Origin: UKL13-2 sp031414695
GTDB lineage: Bacteria; Pseudomonadota; Gammaproteobacteria; Burkholderiales; Usitatibacteraceae
Direction: 5' to 3'
Length of the DNA: 64,000 nucleotides
Assembly: GCA_031414695.1 (NCBI GenBank)
Contig: JANNWG010000016.1
Span: 32,087 to 96,086, forward strand
Within the stretch, counting starts at the first letter, position 1. Each line of letters opens with the position of its first letter. Shown here in pieces: positions 8,957-17,248 of this stretch. Both the position numbers and the translations under genes were made by a program. The notes under the pieces are model-generated. The model was given only the letters and a program-made list of their open reading frames with translations, did no database searches and had not been told where the DNA came from.

Positions 8957-9892
8957 ATGCACAACCAAGTTATCTTTCTACTCGGCCCCACGGCTACCGG
9001 CAAGACAGCACTAGCGTGCCGCCTGAGTGAAATATTTCCGCTCGATATTGTTAGTGTTGATTCGGCGCTGGTGTATCGCGATATGAATATTGGCACGGCA
9101 AAGCCAGATACTGCGACATTGGCGCGTTATCCGCATCGGTTAATTGATTTGATCGCGCCAGATGAGTCGTATTCCGCAGCACAATTTCGTCGCGATGCAC
9201 TCGCGGCTATTGCGGCTAGCCATGCACTAGGGCGCACACCGATTTTGGTCGGTGGCACCATGATGTATGTAAAAGCGTTACTTGACGGACTCAGCGCGCT
9301 ACCAATTGCAAACCCTAATATCCGTGAGGCGATTGAAGCAAAAGCGGCTGAAAGTGGTTGGCCTGACTTGCATTTGCAATTAGCTGAAGTTGACCCCTTA
9401 ACAGCCGCACGGCTTTCGCCGAACGATAGCCAGCGTATTCAGCGTGCTTTAGAAGTGTATGAAATAACGGGTGTGCCGATGTCTGCGTTGCAAACGCGAC
9501 ACGAAGTTGCATCGCCACTTCCCTTCACAGCCACCATATTAGCGTTGCTACCGTTGCAGCGTGACGTGCTGCACGCGCGCATTGCTACGCGTTTTGACGC
9601 CATGATTGACGATGGTTTAGTCGATGAGCTTGTGTCACTGCGGGCACGATATACGCTTCACGCTGAAATGCCTTCAATGCGCTGCGTGGGTTACCGACAA
9701 GCGTGGCAATTTTTAGAAAATCAAATTAACGCCAAACAATTTCGTGAGCAAGGTGTGATTGCTACTCGCCAATTGGCAAAACGGCAAATGACGTGGTTAC
9801 GCGCTATGCCAAATGTAGAAACGTTCGATTGCTTGGATGCAAACGTAGAGTCAACAATCTCCGCACGCATCCAAGCTATTCTTGCTCGCTAA
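8957..9892 (+). CDS. miaA: tRNA dimethylallyltransferase MiaA
   Basis: MiaA transfers the dimethylallyl group to N6 of A37 in tRNAs reading codons that start with U. The P-loop GPTATGKT is at residues 10-17. 'SVDSALVYRDMNIGTAKP' contains the catalytic Asp region, and 'PILVGGTMMYVKALLDGL' matches the conserved substrate-binding helix. The normally conserved 'DSMQVYRG' reads 'DSALVYRD' here. At 311 residues it is full length. It is co-transcribed with mutL (22 bp gap) and convergent with the dodecin gene, whose stop immediately follows. Confidence 0.96.
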   Translation: MHNQVIFLLGPTATGKTALACRLSEIFPLDIVSVDSALVYRDMNIGTAKPDTATLARYPHRLIDLIAPDESYSAAQFRRDALAAIAASHALGRTPILVGGTMMYVKALLDGLSALPIANPNIREAIEAKAAESGWPDLHLQLAEVDPLTAARLSPNDSQRIQRALEVYEITGVPMSALQTRHEVASPLPFTATILALLPLQRDVLHARIATRFDAMIDDGLVDELVSLRARYTLHAEMPSMRCVGYRQAWQFLENQINAKQFREQGVIATRQLAKRQMTWLRAMPNVETFDCLDANVESTISARIQAILAR

Positions 9893-10129
9893 TTAAGCAT
9901 CGTGATACTTAAACGACAACTTCATTTTTGCGCGGAATAACATACCGCCGTTTTTATCGACCTTCACGTCGAGCTTAGAGACTTCTGCAACGCGAATATC
10001 ACGCACAGTTTTAGAAGCCGTCTTAATGCCATTACGTGCCGCATCTGACCACGATACGGTGCTAGTACCAACAAGCTCAATTACCTTGTAAACCGATGCG
10101 CCGCTTTTTGCAGCTACTTTTTTAGCCAT
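9893..10129 (-). CDS. dodecin (flavin-binding protein)
   Basis: This 78-residue protein has the dodecin pattern: 'VYKVIELVGTSTVSWSDAA' and a C-terminal 'FRAKMKLSFKY'. Dodecins form hollow dodecamers that bind flavins (FMN, riboflavin or lumichrome) between stacked Trp residues. The key Trp (SW, about residue 27) is present. They are thought to store or buffer flavins. GGAG lies just upstream of the ATG. The gene is monocistronic and convergent to miaA, with stop codons 1 nt apart and no visible terminator. Confidence 0.93.
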   Translation of the reverse strand: MAKKVAAKSGASVYKVIELVGTSTVSWSDAARNGIKTASKTVRDIRVAEVSKLDVKVDKNGGMLFRAKMKLSFKYHDA

Positions 10130-10287
10130 TTTATTCTCCGAGTGGTTAATGGAAAATTCAGGTTACGCCTCAATTGGTGGTATCGCAAGGGGTTGCAGTG
10201 TATGGGGACAACTAGTAATGCCCGAATAAGTGCAAGCCGAAGCGTACAATTTATTCTGTACGATAAACCACGCGCAGGGAGGTTGCG

Positions 10288-11490
10288 ATGAAAGCAATAA
10301 AATCAGTTGCACTAATCACGCTTATAACAATCTGCCTCGGGCTGACAGCGTGTGCGAATCGGCTGCCGTCGCAATCGGTTGAGGCGTCAATCGCGCTACT
10401 AGCAGATGCGAAATTTCAGCCGCCCGCGACGGCAATTTCTGCCGTTGATATCTTTAGCCTCGATACGTCGATGCGGCAATATTTGCAGCAGCAATTGCAA
10501 ATTTCATCTGCACATGACAACAAGCGCAAAGTGCTGATAGAGGCATTATTTAATAGCGACCAGCTACGGCTTGATTACGATAGCGCAACAACACGTAATG
10601 CCCGCGAAACCTTTCATGCGCGCGCTGGTAATTGTCTTTCGCTTACCGTCATGGCGGCAGCCCTTGCGCGTGAGCTTGGCCTGAGTGTGTTTTTTCAGCA
10701 AGTTAATAGTGATAGCCTCTTGAGCCGGCACGGTGATTTTCAACTCTCAATCGGGCATGTCAATTTGGTCATTGGCGAGCGCGTGGCAACTACGCGAACA
10801 CGCCTCGGCGACAACGCCATGTACACCATTGATTTCATGCGTTACGCGGAGAACCAATTGCTTTCCACAAAAGTGATTAGCGAGCCAACAATTGCGGCGA
10901 TGTTTATGAATAACCGCGCGGTAGAGATGTTGACAGCAGGGGATATCAATCAAGCCTATTGGTATGCGCGCGAGGCGATTTTGCAGGATGCAGATTTTGT
11001 GGCGGCCTACATCACATTGGGGGTGATTTATCGGCGTCACGGCCAAAGCCAGCTTGCCGAACGCGTGCTGATGCATGTGCTCCGTGAAGAGCCTGCCAAT
11101 ACTCACGCGATGTCGAATTTCATCATGCTACTAAATGCGGATGGACGACATGCGGAATCCAAAATTTGGCAGCAGAAATTAACCGCCGCGCAACCAGTTG
11201 CGCCGTTCTACTATTTAGACCTTGGCAAACGTGCACTAGAACGCGGCGAATACCGCGCCGCACGGGATCATTTTTTGCGCGAACTCAATCGCGGCACAGG
11301 TGGCTACAACCATGAAGTGCATTTTTGGTTGGCCAATGCGTTTTATCGACTGGGCGACTACGAGCAAACCAAAAATCACCTTGATTTCGCAGTCGATTAC
11401 AGTCCTACCCGCCAAACGCGTATGCTGTATAGCGCTAAGCGTGATGTGCTGAGTGTTGAACGTTCGCAGCGTAAAACTAGTACGCAATAA
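10288..11490 (+). CDS. lipoprotein with transglutaminase-like domain and TPR repeats
   Basis: This 400-residue lipoprotein has the lipobox LTAC with Cys22. Residues ~85-200 look like a transglutaminase-type papain fold, with the candidate nucleophile in 'ARAGNCLSLTVMAAALAREL' (Cys116), followed by 'GHVNLVI' (possible His) and 'YTIDFMRY' (possible Asp). Residues ~205-390 are tetratricopeptide-like helices (NRAVEML..., AAYITLGVIYRRHGQSQLAERVL). Family members are periplasmic, but the substrate is unknown; many relatives are only annotated as TPR proteins. GGGAGG lies just before the ATG. The gene stands alone. Confidence 0.8.
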   Translation: MKAIKSVALITLITICLGLTACANRLPSQSVEASIALLADAKFQPPATAISAVDIFSLDTSMRQYLQQQLQISSAHDNKRKVLIEALFNSDQLRLDYDSATTRNARETFHARAGNCLSLTVMAAALARELGLSVFFQQVNSDSLLSRHGDFQLSIGHVNLVIGERVATTRTRLGDNAMYTIDFMRYAENQLLSTKVISEPTIAAMFMNNRAVEMLTAGDINQAYWYAREAILQDADFVAAYITLGVIYRRHGQSQLAERVLMHVLREEPANTHAMSNFIMLLNADGRHAESKIWQQKLTAAQPVAPFYYLDLGKRALERGEYRAARDHFLRELNRGTGGYNHEVHFWLANAFYRLGDYEQTKNHLDFAVDYSPTRQTRMLYSAKRDVLSVERSQRKTSTQ

Positions 11491-11589
11491 TATTGTTGCA
11501 AGTGCTTATGTTCAGCAGCAAAATTACAGGTTTAATCATATTGTTGTCATAATTATTAATCCTTAATCATTCGCTCAGCTGCACCCAAC

Positions 11590-12501
11590 TTGAAACTCTT
11601 CTACGCCGACCAATTTGTACTACCGCTGCCCGCAGGTCATCGCTTTCCGATGGAAAAATATCGGCTACTACGTGAGCGCTTGGCAGCGTCGGGTGCATTT
11701 TTACCAAGTGATTTTTGCGTACCGCCGGAGGCCACATTTGCCGAGTTGAGTCGTGCCCATGCACCCGACTACATCTTGCGCGTAGAGGCGGGTGCGCTCA
11801 CGCCGCAAGAGCAAAAGCTAATTGGTTTTCCTTATTCGCCAGAAATGGTGACGCGCTCTAAACGCTCCTCAGGTGCGACGATTGCCGCTTGCCGCGCGGC
11901 AATTGCAGATGGCGTTGCGGCTAATTTAGCAGGTGGTACACATCATGCGTTTTATGATCGTGGCGAGGGCTTTTGTGTTTTTAATGATGCCGCCATTGCC
12001 GCGCGTGCCATGCAAGCCGAAGGGCTGGCTTCTCACATTGCAGTCATTGATTGTGATGTTCATCAGGGCAATGGCACAGCGTCGATTTTGGCGGGGGACG
12101 CGTCAATTTTTACCTTCTCTATTCATGGCGCTAAGAATTATCCATTTCGCCGCGAGTATCCGAGCGACTTAGATATTGATCTTGCTGATGGCGCAACGGA
12201 TGTTGATTACTTGGACGCCTTGCAATCAGGATTGGGGAGTGTATTTAATCGAATCACACCAGATTTAGTCATCTATCTGGCAGGTGCCGATCCATTTGCC
12301 GATGATCGTTTGGGTCGGCTTAAGTTGAGCAAGCAAGGTTTGCTCAGTCGCGATGAAATGGTATTGGCAGCATGCCATGCTCGGCAGATACCGGTTGCGA
12401 TTGCGATGGCGGGTGGCTATGCACGCAATATTGTGGAGACGGTTGATATTCATGCTGCAACGATAATGCGTGCGAATAGTATGTTTAATGCTGATGAATG
12501 A
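11590..12501 (+). CDS. histone-deacetylase-family amidohydrolase (first of two)
   Basis: This 303-residue zinc hydrolase belongs to the arginase/deacetylase fold. The zinc ligands are visible in 'DCDVHQGNG' and 'AGADPFADDRLG'. The His pair is in 'GGTHHAF', and 'AGGYA' marks the final loop. Bacterial members deacetylate acetylated polyamines, acetoin-related substrates or lysines; the substrate here is unknown. The start is TTG 11590, chosen because the product opens with the family pattern 'MKLFYADQFVLPLPAGHRFP'. The 3' end overlaps the helicase start by 8 nt (ATGAATGA), so the two are translationally coupled. Confidence 0.9.
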   Translation: MKLFYADQFVLPLPAGHRFPMEKYRLLRERLAASGAFLPSDFCVPPEATFAELSRAHAPDYILRVEAGALTPQEQKLIGFPYSPEMVTRSKRSSGATIAACRAAIADGVAANLAGGTHHAFYDRGEGFCVFNDAAIAARAMQAEGLASHIAVIDCDVHQGNGTASILAGDASIFTFSIHGAKNYPFRREYPSDLDIDLADGATDVDYLDALQSGLGSVFNRITPDLVIYLAGADPFADDRLGRLKLSKQGLLSRDEMVLAACHARQIPVAIAMAGGYARNIVETVDIHAATIMRANSMFNADE

Positions 12502-14977
12502 AACCCTAATATCTACGGGCATTTACAAGCAAAATGCCGCGAAAACAGCCGTCAATGATTGGTTTTCACAAAAATTATGGCAGATATTCGATTTTCAAAC
12601 CGACGTGTGGGATGCCTACGCGCGAGGTGAGTCTGGCTTGATTCACGCCGCGACGGGCACGGGTAAGACGCTAGCCGCTTGGTTAGCGCCTGTGCTCTTT
12701 CACGATCACCCGCAGCCGCTAACGGTGCTGTGGATTACACCTATGCGTGCGCTCGCTGCCGATACGCGGCTCTCATTGGAAGCACCAATTGCCGCAATGA
12801 ATCTCGATTGGACTGTCGGCGTAAGAACAGGTGACACCACTACCGCTGAGCGCACCAAACAAAATAAAAAAATGCCTGCCGCACTCATCACCACGCCGGA
12901 AAGTTTGTCGCTCATGCTCTCGCAAAAAAACGCGCGTGCGCAATTGCAAAATGTTGCGTGTGTCGTGGTGGATGAATGGCACGAGATGATCGGCAATAAA
13001 CGCGGCGTGCAGGTCGAACTAGCACTCGCACGGCTGCGCCGTTTTAATCCTGCGCTTCGTATTTGGGGGCTGTCGGCCACGCTTGGCAATGTTGACGAAG
13101 CGATGTCCGTATTGCTTGGCGCAGGCACAGCTAAGCAAGGCCTTCTAGTCGAAGGCGTAAAAGATAAAAAAATTATTATTGATACCTTACTACCAAGCAG
13201 CCAAGTCAAAATTCCTTGGGCGGGGCATCTTGGATTTGCCATGTTGGATGATGTTGCGCGTGAAGTGGAAACAACCGCCAAGGCAGGTGGCGCGACACTT
13301 ATTTTTACCAACACGCGTAGCCAGGCTGAGCTTTGGTATCAAGCCCTACTCGCTGCAAAACCTGAGTGGGCGGGTGCGATTGCGCTACACCACGGCTCAC
13401 TCTCGCGTGATGTGCGCGATTACGTTGAAGCGGGCTTAAAAAATGGCGCGCTGATGGTAGTGGTGGCAACCTCCAGCCTAGATTTAGGCGTGGATTTTTC
13501 ACCTGTGGCGCGGGTGCTACAAATTGGCTCGCCCAAAGGTGTTGCGAGACTGTTGCAGCGGGCAGGGCGCTCAGGCCACGCACCAGGCCAAGTCTCTCGG
13601 GTGACAATGGTACCCACACATGCGTTTGAATTTGTCGAGTCACTCGCCGCACAACGCGCCGCATCACGCAAAGAAATCGAATCGCGCCGCCCCGTGCTGT
13701 GCCCGCTGGATGTGTTGGTGCAACATATGGTGACCATTGCATTAGGTGAAGGCTTTGAGGCCGATGAATTGCTCGCGGAGCTACACACAACGCACGCCTT
13801 TGCTGATTTAACCGAGACCGATTTTGATTGGGCGCTTGATTTTGTGACGCGCGGCGGCGAGGCGCTGAACGCCTATCCCGAGTATCAAAAAGTAGTGAAG
13901 CTGGATGATCGATACGTGGTTGAAAGTAGCGACATTGCTCGTCGTCATCGTTTGGCTATTGGCACGATTGTTTCCGATGCGTCGATGGATGTGCGCTACA
14001 TGAATGGCACAAGACTTGGGCATGTTGAGGAAAGTTTTATCGCGCGCCTCTCACCGGGCGATGCGTTTACATTTGCTGGGCGCACGTTAGAGTTAATTCG
14101 GGTGCGCGAGATGGCAGCTTATGTAAAACCCGCGAAGACCATTAAACGCTTAGTGCCACACTGGGCGGGTGGGCGCATGCCACTCTCGACGCAACTTGCT
14201 GCGAGCGTGCGAGATGTACTAAATGATATTCGTCAACAGTTGCCTCATACACTTTCAACGCATGAGATTAACGCCGTGGCACAGATTTTTCGCCTTCAGC
14301 GCGCGATGTCGGTCGTGCCAAATAGTCAGGAGCTTTTGATTGAGCAAATCACCACGCGCGAAGGGCAGCATTTTTTTTGCTACCCGTTTCAAGGCCGCCA
14401 TGTGCATACCGGTCTGGCGGCATTAGTGAGTTATCGGCTAGGCCAAATTACGCCCGCGACATTTTCATTTTCGGTCAATGACTATGGCTTTGAATTGCTA
14501 TCGGCCACACCATATACGATAAATCACGCCCTGCTAGACGTGGTATTTTCACCAGACAATTTATTTGCCGACATCATCAAAAGCCTGAATGCGGCAGAGC
14601 TTGCTAAACGCCACTTTCGTGAAATCGCGCGAGTGGCGGGGTTAATATTTACCGGCTATCCGGGCGCCAATAAAAGCAATAAACAATTGCAAGCAAGCTC
14701 GGGCTTAATCTTTGATGTATTTAACCAATGGGATAACAAAAATCCTTTGCTCGCACAAGCTACCCGCGAAGTTTTAGCGCGTGAATTAGAGCTAGAGCGG
14801 CTGACTTTAGCGCTTCAGCAATTCAAGCTTGCACGCATCACCATCATTCGCACAGATCGCCCAACACCGTTTTCATTTCCGCTAATGGTGGAACGTTTGC
14901 GCGAAAAACTCAGTACCGAAAAACTCGCTGATCGCATTGCGAGAATGCAGGCCGTTTTTGATAAGGTGTCGATTTGA
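12494..14977 (+). CDS. ligase-associated DEXH-box helicase (Lhr-like)
   Basis: This superfamily 2 helicase of about 827 residues has a P-loop ATGTGKT, DEWH (the DEXH box), 'LSATLGN' (motif III) and 'LLQRAGRSGHAPG' (motif VI), followed by a long Lhr-type C-terminal region. It matches the helicase of the 'ligase-associated' DNA-damage cluster, which normally includes an ATP-dependent ligase, a putative exonuclease and the PdeM phosphoesterase. Only PdeM follows here (4-nt overlap, TTGA). Earlier in-frame ATGs at 12470 and 12488 exist. I chose 12494 because it overlaps the upstream stop in the usual coupled way. Confidence 0.9.
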   Translation: MNETLISTGIYKQNAAKTAVNDWFSQKLWQIFDFQTDVWDAYARGESGLIHAATGTGKTLAAWLAPVLFHDHPQPLTVLWITPMRALAADTRLSLEAPIAAMNLDWTVGVRTGDTTTAERTKQNKKMPAALITTPESLSLMLSQKNARAQLQNVACVVVDEWHEMIGNKRGVQVELALARLRRFNPALRIWGLSATLGNVDEAMSVLLGAGTAKQGLLVEGVKDKKIIIDTLLPSSQVKIPWAGHLGFAMLDDVAREVETTAKAGGATLIFTNTRSQAELWYQALLAAKPEWAGAIALHHGSLSRDVRDYVEAGLKNGALMVVVATSSLDLGVDFSPVARVLQIGSPKGVARLLQRAGRSGHAPGQVSRVTMVPTHAFEFVESLAAQRAASRKEIESRRPVLCPLDVLVQHMVTIALGEGFEADELLAELHTTHAFADLTETDFDWALDFVTRGGEALNAYPEYQKVVKLDDRYVVESSDIARRHRLAIGTIVSDASMDVRYMNGTRLGHVEESFIARLSPGDAFTFAGRTLELIRVREMAAYVKPAKTIKRLVPHWAGGRMPLSTQLAASVRDVLNDIRQQLPHTLSTHEINAVAQIFRLQRAMSVVPNSQELLIEQITTREGQHFFCYPFQGRHVHTGLAALVSYRLGQITPATFSFSVNDYGFELLSATPYTINHALLDVVFSPDNLFADIIKSLNAAELAKRHFREIARVAGLIFTGYPGANKSNKQLQASSGLIFDVFNQWDNKNPLLAQATREVLARELELERLTLALQQFKLARITIIRTDRPTPFSFPLMVERLREKLSTEKLADRIARMQAVFDKVSI

Positions 14978-15621
14978 AAACGATTACACTCGCGAATCAA
15001 ACCGTCATGCTGCATCCTGAAAAAGCGCTCTACTGGCCCGAAGAGGCAACCCTTTTTATTGCTGATATTCACGTCGGTAAAGTCGCCGCATTTCGCGCGG
15101 CGGGTTTGCCATTACCACCTGGCTCAACTACCGCTGCACTCACACGCTTGAATCGCGTCATCAGCGATACCAATGCGAAGCGCATTGTTTTCTTAGGCGA
15201 TTTTCTGCACAGTCGTGCTGCACGTGCAGATCCTACCTTTGCCAAATTTCTCGCATGGCGACAGACGCATCAACGCATCGATATCACGCTGGTGCGTGGC
15301 AATCATGATAAACACGCTGGTGATCCGCCCGCTGATTGGCATATGGATTGTGTTGAAGAGGGCGAAACACTCGGCCCATTCTGCTTAGCACACCATCCGA
15401 GTCCCAGTCCCAATGGCTATGTTCTTGCCGGCCACATTCATCCGGCTATCCGACTCAATGGCGCCGCAAATGATTCGCTAAGGCTAGCCTGCTTTTGGGT
15501 AGGTGAGCAGGTGATGGTGCTACCCGCATTCGGCGAATTTACTGGCACTTATGTGGTGAAACCAAAGCTTGGCGATAGGGTGTACGTAGTGGCGGATGGG
15601 GAAGTCGTGGGTGTCGTTTGA
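14974..15621 (+). CDS. pdeM: ligase-associated endonuclease PdeM (calcineurin-like phosphoesterase)
   Basis: This 215-residue metallophosphoesterase has the five metal-binding blocks: IADIHVG, LGDFLHS, RGNHDKH, AHHPSP and GHIHPAI. PdeM proteins partner with an Lhr-type helicase and have nuclease/phosphodiesterase activity in DNA repair. The start is TTG 14974, overlapping the helicase stop, and the resulting N-terminus ('MKTITLANQTVMLHPEKALYW') is family-like. No ATP-dependent ligase or associated exonuclease gene lies next to it in the window. Confidence 0.9.
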   Translation: MKTITLANQTVMLHPEKALYWPEEATLFIADIHVGKVAAFRAAGLPLPPGSTTAALTRLNRVISDTNAKRIVFLGDFLHSRAARADPTFAKFLAWRQTHQRIDITLVRGNHDKHAGDPPADWHMDCVEEGETLGPFCLAHHPSPSPNGYVLAGHIHPAIRLNGAANDSLRLACFWVGEQVMVLPAFGEFTGTYVVKPKLGDRVYVVADGEVVGVV

Positions 15622-15645
15622 TTGACGCGCATCGTCAGTTAAAAA

Positions 15646-15673
15646 TTTGCAGTTTCGCCGGGCGCACTATAAT
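15646..15673 (+). promoter_or_regulatory. probable sigma70 promoter of pgi
   Basis: A perfect -10 hexamer TATAAT (15668-15673) is preceded at 15-16 bp by TTTGCAG. Transcription would start about 18 nt before ATG 15698, leaving almost no leader. No Shine-Dalgarno sequence is visible, consistent with a short-leader mRNA. Confidence 0.55.
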
Positions 15674-15697
15674 TGACTATCAATTCAATAATTCGAC

Positions 15698-17236
15698 ATG
15701 TTAAAACCAAATCAAACCCCTGCATGGCGCAAACTTACTGCTGCCGTAAATACCATTCCTTCAACCACTCGTTCCTCCAGCGCCATTGCACTCACTAGTG
15801 CTTGCAGTATTACGGCGGATTTCTCGCGGCAGGCCATCAATGCCGATGTATTTTCAGCATTGTCAGCGTTTGTTGATGAGATTGGCTTGGCATCGAAAGC
15901 GGCTGACTTAGTGGCAGGTCGTGCCTTAAATCCGACTGAGTTGCGCCCAGTTTTGCACACGTTATTGCGCAGCAATGCGGCAAGTGATTACCAAAGCGTC
16001 ATCGCCAATGAGCTTAACCGCATTAAGACATTTAGCCACCAAGTGCGTACTGGTCACAGTCTATCGCGTAGTGCAGCTGATAAAGCGTACACAGATGTCG
16101 TGGTTGTAGGTATCGGCGGCTCTTTCTTGGGCCCTGCATTGGCAGTAGCGGCGTTAAAGTGTTTTCATGACGGCCCGCGCATCCATTTTGTGAGCAATAT
16201 TGATAGCGCGGCGATGGCTGATACGCTCGCGTTGCTATCGGCGGCGTTGACGTTGGTCGTCGTGATTTCGAAGACGTTCACGACCGAGGAAACAAATATT
16301 AATGCCAATGTGGCGCGCGAATGGTTGACAGAAGCACTTGGTGAGGATGCGATAACGCAGCAATTTGTTGCTATTACCGCGAACCCAGCTGAAGCGGCAA
16401 AGCAAGGCTATGCGCCTAGCCGTACGTTTGTCTTTTGGGATGGTGTAGGTGGACGTTACTCGATGTGGTCGAGCGTAGGTTTGCCGATAGCACTTGCTGT
16501 CGGTTATACGCGCTTTGCAGAAATGTTGGCTGGTGCAGAAGCAATGGATACACATTTTGCTACTGCGCCATTCAATCAAAATTTACCGATGCTGATGGCC
16601 GCTGTGGGCGTATGGAATCGTAATTTTCGCAGCATCGGCGTGCACGCTGTGCTGCCATATGCCGAGCGACTTGGGTTGTTGCCCAAGCATCTGCAACAGC
16701 TTGAAATGGAGTCCAATGGTAAGTCGGTTGATTTAGACGGTGCTTTGGTGGATTACGCGACGTGCCCGGTCATTTTTGGTGAGGCGGGCACCAATGGTCA
16801 GCATTCGTTTTACCAATTACTCCATCAAGGAACAGATTTAATTTCCGCCGATATTATTGTGTTGAATGAACGCGAAAGTCAGCAATTTAGCCAAGCGCAG
16901 GATCAACACCATAGGCTCAATACCAACGCAATCGCGCAAGCTGAGGCACTTTGGCAAGGCCATGCACCTGCTGGGCTTAATACTCATAAAATACATCCCG
17001 GTGGCCGACCTGTCACAATGCTCGAATTAACGCGACTTGATGCGCGTCACTTGGGTGCTTTGGTAGCACTCTACGAAAATAAAGTATTTGCACAAGGTGT
17101 GATGTGGCACATCAATAGTTTTGACCAATGGGGAGTAGAGTTAGGTAAAGTCATTGCGCGCGGCTTGTTACCAGAAGTCAAACGCTTTAAAAAGGACGAA
17201 TCCATTCTTTGCCAACTTAACGTAGTCAAAAAATAA
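15698..17236 (+). CDS. pgi: glucose-6-phosphate isomerase
   Basis: Pgi interconverts glucose 6-phosphate and fructose 6-phosphate in glycolysis and gluconeogenesis. The 512-residue protein carries the sugar-phosphate-isomerase signatures: 'VVGIGGSFLGPALAV' (usually GGSDLGP; Phe replaces Asp), 'VVISKTFTTEETNINA', 'GGRYSMWSSVGLPIAL', 'QLEMESNGKSV' and 'GEAGTNGQHSFYQLLHQG', with catalytic Glu and His in the latter two. A short N-terminus makes it somewhat smaller than the ~550-residue E. coli enzyme. It has its own TATAAT promoter. A kinase-like gene follows after 12 bp. Confidence 0.96.
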   Translation: MLKPNQTPAWRKLTAAVNTIPSTTRSSSAIALTSACSITADFSRQAINADVFSALSAFVDEIGLASKAADLVAGRALNPTELRPVLHTLLRSNAASDYQSVIANELNRIKTFSHQVRTGHSLSRSAADKAYTDVVVVGIGGSFLGPALAVAALKCFHDGPRIHFVSNIDSAAMADTLALLSAALTLVVVISKTFTTEETNINANVAREWLTEALGEDAITQQFVAITANPAEAAKQGYAPSRTFVFWDGVGGRYSMWSSVGLPIALAVGYTRFAEMLAGAEAMDTHFATAPFNQNLPMLMAAVGVWNRNFRSIGVHAVLPYAERLGLLPKHLQQLEMESNGKSVDLDGALVDYATCPVIFGEAGTNGQHSFYQLLHQGTDLISADIIVLNERESQQFSQAQDQHHRLNTNAIAQAEALWQGHAPAGLNTHKIHPGGRPVTMLELTRLDARHLGALVALYENKVFAQGVMWHINSFDQWGVELGKVIARGLLPEVKRFKKDESILCQLNVVKK

Positions 17237-17248
17237 ATATCATTTGTA

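Noticed and set aside
12494..15621. Possible phage-defence or anti-plasmid system in the helicase/PdeM/deacetylase run
   Set aside because: The helicase and PdeM match a known DNA-damage cluster, and no defence-typical partner or mobile context is present.
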